Of a DNA stretch of 64,000 bases, positions 29,299 through 38,743 are shown piece by piece (positions within the stretch are counted from its first letter, which is position 1; each line of letters opens with the position of its first letter). The DNA comes from Bifidobacterium colobi (lineage in GTDB: Bacteria; Actinomycetota; Actinomycetes; Actinomycetales; Bifidobacteriaceae), in NCBI RefSeq assembly GCF_018555455.1, contig NZ_JAFEJU010000001.1:530908-594907 (forward strand), in the 5' to 3' direction. A program made the position numbers and the translations under genes. The notes beneath the pieces are model-generated. The model was not told where the DNA came from. It was given only the letters and a program-made list of their open reading frames with translations, and did no database searches.

Positions 29299-30581
29299 TG
29301 CTGCTCCTGCCCTTGCACATTGGCGGCATCTGCGGCGGTTGAGTCTGCGTCGTGTACGCCTGCGTGCTCATCGGCGTGCAATGCCGCCAGCGACTGCTGT
29401 AAGGACTGCTGCAGCGATTCGGCGAACGCATCGGCTTGGTTGCGCAAAGCGTCTACGTCGATGACATGGGCTGTGCCGCCGTTCAAGGCACTGTGCGGCA
29501 CGTCGCCTTCCGCCGCCACGGTGATGAGCACCTGATCCTGTTCACGCGCGAATTCGAGGATCTGCGTGCGGCGGCTGTCGTCCAGCTGGGCGAACACATC
29601 ATCGAGTATCACAATCGGACGCACGCCCAACCGTTGCCGGATCATGCGGTACAGCGCCATTTTCAACGCCAATGCCATGGTCCACATCTCGCCGTTGGAC
29701 GCGAATTCCTTGGCGGGAATGTCGAAGAGCTCCAAGTTCAGGTCATCGCGCTGCGGGCCGATGAGGTTTATGCCGCGCGCCACCTCGCCGGGGTAGATGC
29801 GCTGGAAATGCTCGCTGATGGCCTGATGCGGCTCATCGTAGAGCAGTACTTCATCGAACGAGGGCGCGTAGCTCAGCGTGACCTGCTCGGTGTCGCCGGC
29901 AAGATCACAGTAGATTGCGGCGAACGGGTCAGCCAATGCGTCGATGATGCGTTTGCGCATGCGGGTCAGGGTGATCCCGGCTTCGATGAACTGTCCGGTC
30001 CAGATTTCCAGTCCGCTCAGTGCCGCGTCAATGGGCTGCCCGGCCGCGGAACTGGCGTTCAGCTGCTTCAGCAAGGTGGCGCGCTGCTTGCCGATGCGGG
30101 TGAGCTGCTGAAGCGCTTCGGCGTAGCCGGGTTCGAGCAGTACGCCCGCCTGATTGAGGAAGGTTCTGCGGGATGCCGGATCACCGGAAATCAGCCGCTG
30201 GTCCTCGGGAGTGAACGCCACGGAGGGAACTTGGCCGATGATGTCGCGCAGATACATCGATGTGCCCGAGTTGATGCGCGCACGATTGGCACCACGGGCA
30301 TGCAGCGACGCCTCATAAGTGGTGGTCTGTTCGTCGCCGTGCGAGTCGTCGGAGGCAACCACGTTGGCGCGAATCGTGGCAGTGGACTGGCCTCGCTCGA
30401 TCAGCGGCAGGGTGCTGGAGGTGCGATGGCTGGCTCCGGTGGACAGGATTTCCACTGCTTCCACCAGGTTGGTTTTACCGAGCCCATTTTTTCCCACTAT
30501 GAGATTGATGCCGGGAACAAAATCGACCACTACCTGGCTCCAGGAGCGGTAGTGGTCGAGTGCGAGGCGAGAAACGTACAT
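29295..30581 (-). CDS. recF: DNA replication and repair protein RecF
   Basis: SMC-like ATPase that helps load RecA at gaps. 428 residues, slightly long, with a Gln/Ala-rich C-terminal tail. Walker A is GKNGLGKTNLVEAVEIL (about 31-47), the ABC signature region is GPQRDDL, and Walker B is PIVILDDVFAQLDDSRR. Located 43 bp after dnaN in the usual dnaA-dnaN-recF-gyrB order. Confidence 0.96.
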   Translation of the reverse strand: MYVSRLALDHYRSWSQVVVDFVPGINLIVGKNGLGKTNLVEAVEILSTGASHRTSSTLPLIERGQSTATIRANVVASDDSHGDEQTTTYEASLHARGANRARINSGTSMYLRDIIGQVPSVAFTPEDQRLISGDPASRRTFLNQAGVLLEPGYAEALQQLTRIGKQRATLLKQLNASSAAGQPIDAALSGLEIWTGQFIEAGITLTRMRKRIIDALADPFAAIYCDLAGDTEQVTLSYAPSFDEVLLYDEPHQAISEHFQRIYPGEVARGINLIGPQRDDLNLELFDIPAKEFASNGEMWTMALALKMALYRMIRQRLGVRPIVILDDVFAQLDDSRRTQILEFAREQDQVLITVAAEGDVPHSALNGGTAHVIDVDALRNQADAFAESLQQSLQQSLAALHADEHAGVHDADSTAADAANVQGQEQQ

Positions 30582-30624
30582 CAGATTGTGGACGATTTCT
30601 TCTTGATATTCGGTCGCCTATGGT

Positions 30625-31749
30625 TCAGCTGTTGAAGCGCATCGGCACGAGCAGGTAGCGGTAATCCATCGACTCATCGGAGTCGGCTTCCTGCTGACCG
30701 TTGAATTCAACCGGCTTGACCGGGGTGGTCATCTTGATGCGCACGAACGGCTCGGCGATGGCGGACAGGCCTTCCTTCAGGTAGGAGGGGTTGAAGGCCA
30801 CGGTGATATCGTCGCCATCCATGTCGATGTCCAGGGTTTCGTTGGCCTGGGCTTCATCGGCGGAACCGGCGGACAACGCCACTTCCTGACCGGTGAACGA
30901 CATGCGAATCGGAGCATTGCGTTCAGCCACCAAAGCCACACGGCTGATGGCATCGAGCAGATCCTGCTTGTTCACCACCGCCTGAATCGGGTATTCGTCG
31001 GCGAACAGGCGGTCAACCGCCGGGAATTCGCCGTCGATCAGCTGCGAGGTGGAGACGCGGCCAGCGTTTTCGAAGCCCAGCAGCGTCGGGTTCTCGGCAT
31101 CGAAATCGAGGCGGATGTTCTGATGCTCGTCCAGCGAACGAGCCACATCCTTGAGCAGGGAGCCACGGACCAGTGTGGTGGTTTCCACATCCGGGTTCTG
31201 CGGGGTCCACGTGAAGGTGGCACGGGCAAGGCGGAAACGATCGGTGGAGGTCATGACCACCTTGTCGCCCTGGAACTGCATGCGCACGCCGGTCAGCACC
31301 GGACGGTTCTCCTCGCGGGAAACCGCAACGGAAGCCTGGTTGACCGCCTGCACGAACGTCGGCGCATCGACTTGACCTAAAGCCGGAGGAACCACAGGCA
31401 GATCCGGGTACTCGGTATCCGGCATGAGCTGCAGTGTGAACGTGGATTTGCCGGCGGTGATGGTCAGCGTGGAGTCGGTGGTGGCGAGGTAGGTTTTCTC
31501 GGAGCGCAGCGACTTGGTGATATCCGCCAGCAGCTTGCCGAGCACCAGCACGGAACCAGCCTCATCAACGCCAGCCTCGATGTGATGGCGAGCGGAAATC
31601 TCGTAGTTGAACGCCGAGAACTGAAGCGTGCCATCGATTGCTTCAAGACGCACGCCTGCCAGAATCGGGTTGGAGGGGCGTGCATCAATGACGCGTGACG
31701 TCCAAGCTACGGCATCGGCCAAAGCCGCGGTGTCGATTTCGACTTTCAT
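30625..31749 (-). CDS. dnaN: DNA polymerase III beta clamp
   Basis: Sliding clamp that tethers polymerase III to DNA. 374 residues in three repeated clamp domains. Clear family blocks are NPILAGVRLEA, RPVLTGVRMQFQGDKVVMTSTDRFRLA and the C-terminal YRYLLVPMR. It reads away from the origin region on the same strand as dnaA, downstream of oriC. Confidence 0.97.
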   Translation of the reverse strand: MKVEIDTAALADAVAWTSRVIDARPSNPILAGVRLEAIDGTLQFSAFNYEISARHHIEAGVDEAGSVLVLGKLLADITKSLRSEKTYLATTDSTLTITAGKSTFTLQLMPDTEYPDLPVVPPALGQVDAPTFVQAVNQASVAVSREENRPVLTGVRMQFQGDKVVMTSTDRFRLARATFTWTPQNPDVETTTLVRGSLLKDVARSLDEHQNIRLDFDAENPTLLGFENAGRVSTSQLIDGEFPAVDRLFADEYPIQAVVNKQDLLDAISRVALVAERNAPIRMSFTGQEVALSAGSADEAQANETLDIDMDGDDITVAFNPSYLKEGLSAIAEPFVRIKMTTPVKPVEFNGQQEADSDESMDYRYLLVPMRFNS

Positions 31750-31894
31750 AGGGTTTCCCTTCGTCTAATTTGCTGACATTCATTCTAGCTGTTGCCTGCG
31801 CGTGCTTCGTTCGCGCAGCAGCTGCCGATTGCCATGGTGGTGATGCTTTCTTAAGGTTCGAGTAAGTAATCGCCATAATAAGCGCGGTGGATAG

Positions 31895-32128
31895 TGTGGA
31901 TAAGTGGGGAAAAGTGTTCTCCTGTTTCGTTTCCCGAGGATGCAGCCGCTGTGGATAACTTCTGTATAACATGTGGATAAACACCCAAGTTATCCACAGG
32001 CTTTCGCTCTGATTTTCGCTGTCCACACCGAAAAACGATTTATACACGAGTTTTCCACCGAAAAAGAGTGGGTAATCCACGAGTTATCCGCAGACTTTAC
32101 CCACATTTGTGAATAACTATGTGGATAA
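31895..32128. other. oriC: replication origin (oriC): DnaA-box cluster between dnaN and dnaA
   Basis: DnaA boxes TTATCCACA or the reverse complement lie at 31895-31903, 31950-31958, 31972-31980, 31990-31998 and 32120-32128. Near-matches are TTATCCGCA at 32084-32092 and TGTGAATAA at 32108-32116. An A/T-rich stretch at 32031-32070 could be the unwinding element. The dnaA-dnaN gap of 588 bp (31750-32337) has no gene, which is the standard actinobacterial origin position. 32130-32337 shows nothing further that I recognise. Confidence 0.9.
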
Positions 32129-32337
32129 CTTTGGTGCTATTTTCGTCAGTCCGCCGGCGTGTTGCACGCGTCTGCCGTCGAGGAGAATCGATTCTGGAGA
32201 CCGATTTTGCGTGTTTTTCGACGGCGCAGAGAAAAAGTGCCGAAAATGGTCTGTCAAAACGATTGTGTCAGATGACAGTGATGCGCACGGACTGAGCCGC
32301 TCACGATGATGCGGCGTCCACGATGATAAAGGCGGGG

Positions 32338-33855
32338 TCAGTCGGCGTTGTTGTTCTGCTTGAGACGCACAGTGAGTTCCGTAACGTAGGTATAGATCTC
32401 CTGCTTCTGCTGCATTTCGTCGCTGACACGCGTATAAGCATGCATAACCGTGGTGTGATCGCGGCCACCGAACACTTCGCCGATGTCCAACAAGCTCATG
32501 CTGGTCATTTCACGGGCAAGATACATGGCGATTTGGCGAGCCAAAGCCACGTTCTTGGTACGCGAACGACCCACGAGATCGTCGAAGGTCAGGTGGAAGT
32601 ACTTGGCCACCTGGCCGATGATGTCGGTCGGCTTGATTTCCACATCGGTGGTGAAGAAGTCCTGCAGCGTCTGCTCGGCCAGCGCGCGGGTCACCGGCTG
32701 ATTGCTCAGCGATGCCACTGCGGTGACACGGGTCAACGCACCTTCAAGCTCGCGGATGTTCTCGGTGAATCGTTCGGCGATCAGATCCAACACGTCGTTT
32801 GGAATCTTGGAACCGTTCATCGAGGCGATCATGCGCAAGATGGCGATACGAGTCTCCAAATCCGGTGGCTTGACATCTACGGTCAAGCCGGATTCAAAGC
32901 GGGAAATCAGTCGAGCCTCAAAGCCCTTCAAATTCTTTGGCGCCACATCGGAGGCGATGACGATACGCTTATTCGCCTGATGTAGGGAATTGAACGTGTG
33001 GAAGAACTGATCCAACGTCGCTTCCTTGCCACCAAGGAACTGGATATCGTCGATGAGCAGCACATCAACCTGACGATAGCGTCGGTTGAATGCGGCGATC
33101 TGACCCTGACTTTGGTTCGGATTCTGCAGCGCATCGATGAATTCGTTGGTGAATTCCTCACTGGTCACATAGCGAACCTTGAGGCTCGGATCCTTAACCA
33201 GCGCGTAGTTGCCAATGGCGTTGAGCAAATGGGTTTTGCCCAGACCCGAACCGCCGTAGATACACAACGGGTTGAAATCCTGACCGGATCCCTCCGCCAC
33301 GGCCAATGCCACGGTACGGGCGAACCGGTTGGAATCGCCGGGCACAAACGAATCAAACGTAAAGTTCTTATTGAGATGCGTCTCCGGATCGCGGTTCATC
33401 TTCTGACCGCCCACCGGATACTGCTGTTCCTGGGGCTGCGCCGGCGCGTACTTCGGCTTCGGCTTGGCCACTGGTTCCGGCTGCTTCATGCCATAGGGTT
33501 CGCGACCAAACTCCGCCACCGTCGGCGCATCCGAATAATCATCTTCCGTATTCGGTACGGCCTGGGGCGTGGCATGTGATTGCGGCGCCACTTTGAACGC
33601 CGGGAACATGTTCACGCCGGTAACGGTGTGCAGCGTGTGCAGCAGCTGAGTATTGAGATTGCCCTGAATGGCCTGCAACGTATCGTTGGAATCCACGCAC
33701 AGCACGATCGTCGTGCCGAACACACCTTCCGCGACCACGCCTTCGAGCCATCCTTTTTCTCGAGGGGTCAGCGATTTGCTGTGTTTGAGCATGGCGAGGG
33801 TGTCCGACCAGATGCGGGCAGCCTCGACCGCGGGGTCGGCAGATGAACCAGCCAT
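32338..33855 (-). CDS. dnaA: chromosomal replication initiator DnaA
   Basis: Binds DnaA boxes and opens oriC. 505 residues. Domain I (1-95) is followed by a Pro/Gln-rich linker. The AAA+ domain has Walker A GGSGLGKTHLL and Walker B VLLIDDIQFLGG. The C-terminal DNA-binding domain carries the signature VFGGRDHTTVMHAYTRV. ATG 33855 is the only sensible start. DnaA boxes upstream (33925-33989) suggest autoregulation. Confidence 0.98.
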   Translation of the reverse strand: MAGSSADPAVEAARIWSDTLAMLKHSKSLTPREKGWLEGVVAEGVFGTTIVLCVDSNDTLQAIQGNLNTQLLHTLHTVTGVNMFPAFKVAPQSHATPQAVPNTEDDYSDAPTVAEFGREPYGMKQPEPVAKPKPKYAPAQPQEQQYPVGGQKMNRDPETHLNKNFTFDSFVPGDSNRFARTVALAVAEGSGQDFNPLCIYGGSGLGKTHLLNAIGNYALVKDPSLKVRYVTSEEFTNEFIDALQNPNQSQGQIAAFNRRYRQVDVLLIDDIQFLGGKEATLDQFFHTFNSLHQANKRIVIASDVAPKNLKGFEARLISRFESGLTVDVKPPDLETRIAILRMIASMNGSKIPNDVLDLIAERFTENIRELEGALTRVTAVASLSNQPVTRALAEQTLQDFFTTDVEIKPTDIIGQVAKYFHLTFDDLVGRSRTKNVALARQIAMYLAREMTSMSLLDIGEVFGGRDHTTVMHAYTRVSDEMQQKQEIYTYVTELTVRLKQNNNAD

Positions 33856-33924
33856 ATCAGACCCCTTCTTCTTGCTCGTAGTTACATGGATACAATAGGT
33901 AATGTTTACTCCTATCCACGGAAG

Positions 33925-33989
33925 TTATCCACCGCGTTGCGTGTTGGAAATGCTGGAATGTGAATAACACACATGTAATTTGTGGATAA
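33925..33989. promoter_or_regulatory. DnaA boxes upstream of dnaA
   Basis: TTATCCACC (33925-33933), TGTGAATAA (33959-33967) and TGTGGATAA (33981-33989) lie in the 319-bp gap between divergent dnaA and rpmH. They may regulate dnaA or be part of the origin. Confidence 0.7.
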
Positions 33990-34081
33990 CTTTGGAGCTG
34001 AAACTGTTGATTTTACGCCACTTCTAGGCTCTTCGGCGTGTTGCGGACGCTGTGTCGAAATGTGAAAACTCCTGACTCATT

Positions 34082-34111
34082 TTGACTTGTGACCATGGTT
34101 GAGAGTAGGTT
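34082..34111 (+). promoter_or_regulatory. possible rpmH promoter
   Basis: TTGACT (34082-34087), 18-bp spacer, TAGGTT (34106-34111), about 63 bp before the rpmH start. The -10 is weak but of the actinobacterial TAnnnT type. Confidence 0.4.
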
Positions 34112-34174
34112 GGTATAGCTTGACTCACGTGAGGGCAGCGCGAAGCGTTGCCAAATAGACCTAGGAGCATTGAT

Positions 34175-34309
34175 ATGAAGAGGACGTTCCAGCCGAACAA
34201 CCGCCGTCGTCACATGAAGCACGGCTTCCGTCTGCGCATGCGCACCCGTTCCGGCCGCGCGGTGATCAACCGCCGTCGCGCCAAGGGCCGCAAGTCCCTG
34301 TCCGCCTGA
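34175..34309 (+). CDS. rpmH: 50S ribosomal protein L34
   Basis: 44 residues beginning [20 protein letters not shown] and ending [12 protein letters not shown], the invariant L34 pattern. AGGAG lies 10 bases upstream. First gene of the rpmH-rnpA-yidD-yidC-jag cluster, divergent from dnaA. Confidence 0.98.
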   Translation: MKRTFQPNNRRRHMKHGFRLRMRTRSGRAVINRRRAKGRKSLSA

Positions 34310-34340
34310 TTCCAGCGGACAGTGCCACAGGCATAGTCGA

Positions 34341-34688
34341 GTGGAGCGGCTGAAAAGCCATCGTGATTTTGTCGGCGTGCTGAAACGCCGTCGCAAAGTC
34401 GGTGGCAGGGATATCGTCGTGCACTATTTGGTGCCCGACGAGCAGCATGACGACCAGGCGAATCATCGTCGCCTGGGTTTAGCCGTCTCCAAATCCGTAG
34501 GCAAAGCAGTTATCCGCAATACGGTAAAGCGAAGGTTCCGAGTCCTGGCCAGGATGCATGAGCACCAACTCCCGGAACACTGCGATATTGTGTTGCGCGC
34601 CAAGCCGAGCGCGGCATCAGCCTCGTTCGAATCCTTGGATCATCAGATTGCGAAATGCTTTGCCGCTGTGGCGAATAAGGCGAAGTGA
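34341..34688 (+). CDS. rnpA: ribonuclease P protein component
   Basis: Protein subunit that helps the RNase P RNA cleave tRNA 5' leaders. 115 residues from GTG 34341. The family signature is [20 protein letters not shown], and the N-terminus has the typical [13 protein letters not shown]. No ATG is available upstream in frame and the ribosome-binding site is weak, so translation may be coupled to rpmH. Confidence 0.95.
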   Translation: MERLKSHRDFVGVLKRRRKVGGRDIVVHYLVPDEQHDDQANHRRLGLAVSKSVGKAVIRNTVKRRFRVLARMHEHQLPEHCDIVLRAKPSAASASFESLDHQIAKCFAAVANKAK

Positions 34689-34689
34689 C

Positions 34690-35007
34690 ATGTCTACTTC
34701 CATCAAGGCGGTGATGATTCGCTGCGTGCGTTGGTACCAGCGCACCATTTCCGCGAACACACCGCCTTGCTGTAAGTATTATCCGTCATGCTCGAATTAC
34801 GCTATTGAAGCTCTCGATCGGTATGGCGCCTTCAAAGGGGGAGTGCTTGCTGTACTGCGATTGCTCCGCTGCAGGCCGTGGAGTCGTGGGGGGATAGACG
34901 ACGTGCCGCAGCGATATTCGATTTTTTATAGGTTTTCTTGGTCGAAGGCCCATGAGGAGCCTCGACTGACACCATTGGCCACGACCCAAGGAGAGGCCCA
35001 TCGATGA
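34690..35007 (+). CDS. yidD: membrane protein insertion efficiency factor YidD
   Basis: 105 residues starting MSTSIKAVMIRCVRWYQRTI, with the three-Cys YidD core (PPCCKYYPSCSNYAIEALDRYG) and a GGIDDVP block. ATG 34690 lies 1 base after the rnpA stop, and the stop overlaps the yidC start by 4 bases. The longer open frame from 34558 lies inside rnpA. It assists membrane protein insertion with YidC, from the family role. Confidence 0.93.
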   Translation: MSTSIKAVMIRCVRWYQRTISANTPPCCKYYPSCSNYAIEALDRYGAFKGGVLAVLRLLRCRPWSRGGIDDVPQRYSIFYRFSWSKAHEEPRLTPLATTQGEAHR

Positions 35008-36017
35008 CTAATCCAAACCAATTCTTTCTCGATAGCGGGTTCTGGGGATTCTTCTATAGGCTCCTGACCCCAATCGAATGGCTGCAGACCTGGATTCTGA
35101 AGCTCGTCCACGATTTCTTCGTGCTGCTTGGCATGAATGAGATTGGCGTTTCTTGGGTGCTTGCCATCATCTGCCTGGTGCTGGTGGTGCAGATCTGCAT
35201 CTTCCCGCTGTTCTACAAGCAGATGAAGTCGATGCGCAAGATGCAGGCATTGGCTCCGAAGATGCAGCGCATCCAGAACAAGTACAAGGGCAAGACGGAT
35301 CAGGCTTCCAAGGAAGCTCAGAGCCGCGAAATGATGAAGCTCTATCAGGATAACAACGCCAATCCGGCGGGATCCTGCCTCCCGATGCTGATTCAGGGCC
35401 CGGTGTTCATGGCGATGTTCTACACGCTGTCCGCCATTCCATACATCGCCAACGGCGTCAAGAAGGAATCGCTTGGCGCCTTCGATGTGGCCACCGCCCA
35501 GCAGTTCGTCAAGACCGATGTATTCGGTATCGTCAGCGTCACCGATAACTTCAACTCTGCGGCGTTCGGCGGCAAGATCGTCATCGGCATCTTCGTGGCA
35601 TTGATGTGCTTCTGCCTGTGGTTTGTGCAGTACTTCAGTATGAAGCGCAACATGGCCGCTGCTTCGATGAACAAGCAGGCCGAATCCATGCAGAAGATGA
35701 TGCTGTGGATCTTCCCGGTCATGTACATCTTCTCCGGTGTCACCATGCCGTTCGCTGTGCTGGTCTACTGGCTGACCAACAACGTCTGCAACCTGCTGCG
35801 TACCTTCTGGCAGGTCACCTACTTCCCGACCCCGGGCTCCCCGGCGGCCGAGGATAAGGAGAAGCGCGACCACCGCCGCGAGAACGCACGCCGCGAAAAG
35901 GCTGGCCTGCCGTCCTTGGAGGAAGAGGCTCTGATCAAGGCCAAGGAAGCCGCCGAGCATAAGGACAATAAGGGCTATCAGCGCGTTCAGCCGCAGCGCA
36001 AGCGTAAGCGCAAGTAA
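35004..36017 (+). CDS. yidC: membrane protein insertase YidC/OxaA
   Basis: 337 residues, of the five-segment Gram-positive kind. The conserved region QICIFPLFYKQMKSMRKMQ with an Arg in the groove is present, as is PSxxGSCLPMLIQGPVFMAMF-type sequence (NPAGSCLPMLIQGPVF). The C-terminal tail is very basic (QRKRKRK), typical for ribosome contact. It overlaps yidD by ATGA. It integrates and folds membrane proteins alone or with SecYEG. Confidence 0.96.
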   Translation: MTNPNQFFLDSGFWGFFYRLLTPIEWLQTWILKLVHDFFVLLGMNEIGVSWVLAIICLVLVVQICIFPLFYKQMKSMRKMQALAPKMQRIQNKYKGKTDQASKEAQSREMMKLYQDNNANPAGSCLPMLIQGPVFMAMFYTLSAIPYIANGVKKESLGAFDVATAQQFVKTDVFGIVSVTDNFNSAAFGGKIVIGIFVALMCFCLWFVQYFSMKRNMAAASMNKQAESMQKMMLWIFPVMYIFSGVTMPFAVLVYWLTNNVCNLLRTFWQVTYFPTPGSPAAEDKEKRDHRRENARREKAGLPSLEEEALIKAKEAAEHKDNKGYQRVQPQRKRKRK

Positions 36018-36033
36018 CCCACCAGTCGATTGC

Positions 36034-36069
36034 ATGTGCTCCATGTTTCACGTGAAACATGGAGCACAT
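36034..36069. promoter_or_regulatory. parS: parS site 1 inside a 36-bp perfect palindrome after yidC
   Basis: TGTTTCACGTGAAACA (36044-36059) is the consensus ParB site. It is extended by ATGTGCTCCA on the left and its exact complement on the right, so the whole element is a perfect palindrome just after yidC that could also act as a terminator. Confidence 0.93.
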
Positions 36070-36141
36070 TCGACACTTAAGCCCTTTTTCAGTTAAAGGG
36101 CTATACACTTGAACTTTAGTATTGGTTAGAAGGAGTACCGT

Positions 36142-36675
36142 ATGGCACTAGATGACGATAAGACAATCGATCAGCTCAATGAAGAAGCTGACATCGCTGC
36201 CGATTATCTCGAAGGGCTGCTCGACATCGCCGACTACGAGGGCGATATCGAGATGGGCATTCGCAACAACCGCCCAACGGTGCAGATTGTCGCTGACGAC
36301 GATACCGACATCAAGCATCTGATTGGTCGCAATGGCGAGGTGGTCGATGCTCTGCAGCAGCTGACTCGTCTGGCTGTTCAGCAGAAGACCGGCGAACGCT
36401 CCCACCTGATTGTGGATGTGGATGGTTTCCTGAAGCGCAAGCGCCAGCATCTTCGCGACCTGGCACTCGACGCTGTGGATGCCGTCAAGGAATCCGGAGA
36501 GCCGTATGACCTGAAGCCGATGAACTCCTTCGAGCGCAAGGTGGTGCACGATGTGGTTCGCGAGGAAGGTTTGAAGTCCCGCTCCCACGGCGAGGAACCT
36601 CATCGTTATGTGACGGTGTACCTCAAGAACAAGAGCGACGACACCGACGACACCGAGGATTTTGATCAGGAGTGA
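36142..36675 (+). CDS. jag: Jag/KhpB-type RNA-binding protein (KH and R3H domains)
   Basis: 177 residues. The KH part has IGRNGEVVDALQQLTRLAVQQ. The R3H part has MNSFERKVVHDVVREEG and the SHGEEPHRYVTVYLK ending. AAGGAG precedes ATG 36142. The protein follows yidC in most Gram-positive genomes; it binds RNA and affects cell-wall growth in some species, from family knowledge. Confidence 0.93.
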   Translation: MALDDDKTIDQLNEEADIAADYLEGLLDIADYEGDIEMGIRNNRPTVQIVADDDTDIKHLIGRNGEVVDALQQLTRLAVQQKTGERSHLIVDVDGFLKRKRQHLRDLALDAVDAVKESGEPYDLKPMNSFERKVVHDVVREEGLKSRSHGEEPHRYVTVYLKNKSDDTDDTEDFDQE

Positions 36676-36812
36676 TGTGCTCATCGCGGCTGCTCGTAGC
36701 TGATTGGACAATTGGCTGCGCATCCAAGCCGTGATTGGTTTCATTTCAACAATGGTGTGATGAGGCGTCGTAGTTGCGGCGCCTCATTCCATGTGCGATG
36801 TTTCATGTGTAA

Positions 36813-36828
36813 TGTTTCACGTGAAACA
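36813..36828. promoter_or_regulatory. parS: parS site 2, upstream of rsmG
   Basis: Exact TGTTTCACGTGAAACA, ending 16 bp before the rsmG start codon. A degraded half-site (TGTTTCATGTG) lies just before it. Confidence 0.93.
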
Positions 36829-36844
36829 CAGAAGGGGAGTGCGT

Positions 36845-37510
36845 ATGACAGACACACTTGCTGGATCTCCGGTGCTTGCCGAAGTGCTCGGCGATGCATT
36901 GCCTCAGCTTGAGCTGTTCCACAAGAAACTGGAAGACGAAGGTGAACCCCGCGGTCTGATTGGGCCGCGCGACGTGGACATCATCTGGGAACGTCATATC
37001 CTCAATTCAGCCGCCATCGTACCCTATGTGCGCAAGTCCACTGCGGGCGCCAAGTTCAAGACCATCGCCGATGTGGGCAGTGGTGGAGGCTTCCCCGGTA
37101 TCGTGGCCGCCGCCTGCCTTCCTGATCATCAGTTCACATTGATTGAGCCAATGGAACGTCGCGTGGAATGGCTGACTGAGTGCGTGGAACTCATGAATCT
37201 TACCAATGTGACCATTGTGCGCGGTCGTTCTGATGAAGTGATTGCGCAGGTACGCAAGCATAAGATTCATCCGTTCGCTGTAGTGACCTGCCGCGCGGTC
37301 GCTCCGATGACCAAGCTGTCAGGATGGACCCTGCCACTGCTGAAGCCTTCTGGTCAATTGATCGCGCTCAAGGGTCGTTCCGCACAGGTCGAACTGGAGA
37401 AGGCAGCGGATCAGATCAAGCGCTTCGGTGGACGCAACGCTCGCGTGGTGGAGGCTCAGGTAGGCCCAGATCTGGAGCCTACGCACGTGGTGATTGTGGA
37501 TAGGCGATAG
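36845..37510 (+). CDS. rsmG: 16S rRNA (guanine527-N7)-methyltransferase
   Basis: 221 residues, SAM-dependent. The GidB/RsmG signature includes [16 protein letters not shown] and the SAM loop [27 protein letters not shown] is a later block. AAGGGGAG precedes ATG 36845; the frame upstream to 36791 overlaps parS and is not needed. The gene precedes parA-parB, the usual order near origins. Confidence 0.96.
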   Translation: MTDTLAGSPVLAEVLGDALPQLELFHKKLEDEGEPRGLIGPRDVDIIWERHILNSAAIVPYVRKSTAGAKFKTIADVGSGGGFPGIVAAACLPDHQFTLIEPMERRVEWLTECVELMNLTNVTIVRGRSDEVIAQVRKHKIHPFAVVTCRAVAPMTKLSGWTLPLLKPSGQLIALKGRSAQVELEKAADQIKRFGGRNARVVEAQVGPDLEPTHVVIVDRR

Positions 37511-37538
37511 CAGTGGAAAAGCACACTAGTTCATCCAC

Positions 37539-37714
37539 TTATCCACATTTTCCATAGTGCGGTAAAGTTATCCACATTATGAGGCTCACAACGTGGATAA
37601 CCACAACAACCGTTGCAATATAACCGTTTTACACTCCTGAAAACCGCAAATAACAAGGCTGAATAATCATAGTTGTCCACAGTTATCCACAGCACGGTGG
37701 AAAACTGTGGATAA
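37539..37714. other. second DnaA-box cluster, between rsmG and parA
   Basis: Perfect boxes lie at 37539-37547, 37568-37576, 37683-37691 and 37706-37714 (the last reversed). One-mismatch boxes lie at 37592-37600 (CGTGGATAA) and 37673-37681 (TTGTCCACA). This is as dense as oriC itself, about 5.5 kb away, and directly upstream of parA. Confidence 0.85.
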
Positions 37715-37774
37715 CTCACAACCCTGTCCATGCGCATAGGAAAACTTGAAACCATATCAGTACAAGGAGGATCG

Positions 37775-38743
37775 ATGTCCACGAAGGATCATCCCGAGGA
37801 AACGATTGAATCGGCTTCCGAAACCCTTCATCGCATTTTTGACGGGCAGGGGTCAGGGCTGGGCAACCAGATGGCCGACGAGAATTCCCGTTATGATGCT
37901 CTTCAACATGCCGATTTCCCCAAGCCGAAGCGCACACGTCTGATCGCCGTCGCCAACCAGAAGGGTGGCGTGGGCAAGACCACGTCAACCGTGAACCTGG
38001 CTGCAGCGTTGGCCAAGTACGGTGCGCAGGTGTTGGTCATCGACATGGATCCGCAGGGCAATGCCTCCACCGCATTGGGTGTGCCTCACGCCTCCGGCGA
38101 CCCGTCCACGTATGACGTACTTGAGGGACGTTCACCCATCGAAGAAGTGATTTCGGTGTGCCCGGATTTCCCCACGCTGGATGTGGTGCCGGCCTCCATC
38201 GATTTGAGCGGTGCCGAATTGGAAGTCGCCGACTTGCCGAACCGTAACACGCTGCTGAAGGAAGCGCTGGAGCAGTATCTTCGTCAAACGGACAAGCATT
38301 ACGACTACGTGTTCATTGATTGCCCGCCGAGCCTGGGCCTGCTGGTCATCAATGCGATGTGCGCGGTCACTGAGATGTTGATTCCGATTCAAGCTGAGTA
38401 TTACGCACTGGAAGGTTTGGGTCAGCTCATCAACACCATCGGTTTGGTGCAGGATCACTTCAACCCGGTGCTGCTGGTCTCCACGATGCTGGTCACCATG
38501 TTCGACCGTCGCACGTTGCTCAGCAGGGAAGTGTTCAACGAGGTCAAGGGCCATTACCCGAATATAGTGCTTGATACCACGATTCCTCGGTCGGTGAAGA
38601 TTTCCGAAGCCCCGAGCTTCTCCCAGTCGGTGATTGCCTATGACCCGCGTGGTCTGGGTGCCATCGCGTATGGTGAAGCCGCATTGGAACTCGCTGGCCG
38701 CTCCCAGCATGTACTCGACGCTCTTGACGCGAGGAGGAAATAA
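37775..38743 (+). CDS. parA: chromosome partitioning ATPase ParA (Soj)
   Basis: 322 residues. Deviant Walker A KGGVGKTTSTVNLAAALA (about 69-86), Walker A' DMDPQGNASTALG and Walker B YDYVFIDCPPSLG are all present. ATG 37775 follows AAGGAGG; the frame open to 37730 is extra. It forms a gradient on the nucleoid that moves ParB-parS complexes. The stop overlaps the parB ATG by one base. Confidence 0.97.
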   Translation: MSTKDHPEETIESASETLHRIFDGQGSGLGNQMADENSRYDALQHADFPKPKRTRLIAVANQKGGVGKTTSTVNLAAALAKYGAQVLVIDMDPQGNASTALGVPHASGDPSTYDVLEGRSPIEEVISVCPDFPTLDVVPASIDLSGAELEVADLPNRNTLLKEALEQYLRQTDKHYDYVFIDCPPSLGLLVINAMCAVTEMLIPIQAEYYALEGLGQLINTIGLVQDHFNPVLLVSTMLVTMFDRRTLLSREVFNEVKGHYPNIVLDTTIPRSVKISEAPSFSQSVIAYDPRGLGAIAYGEAALELAGRSQHVLDALDARRK

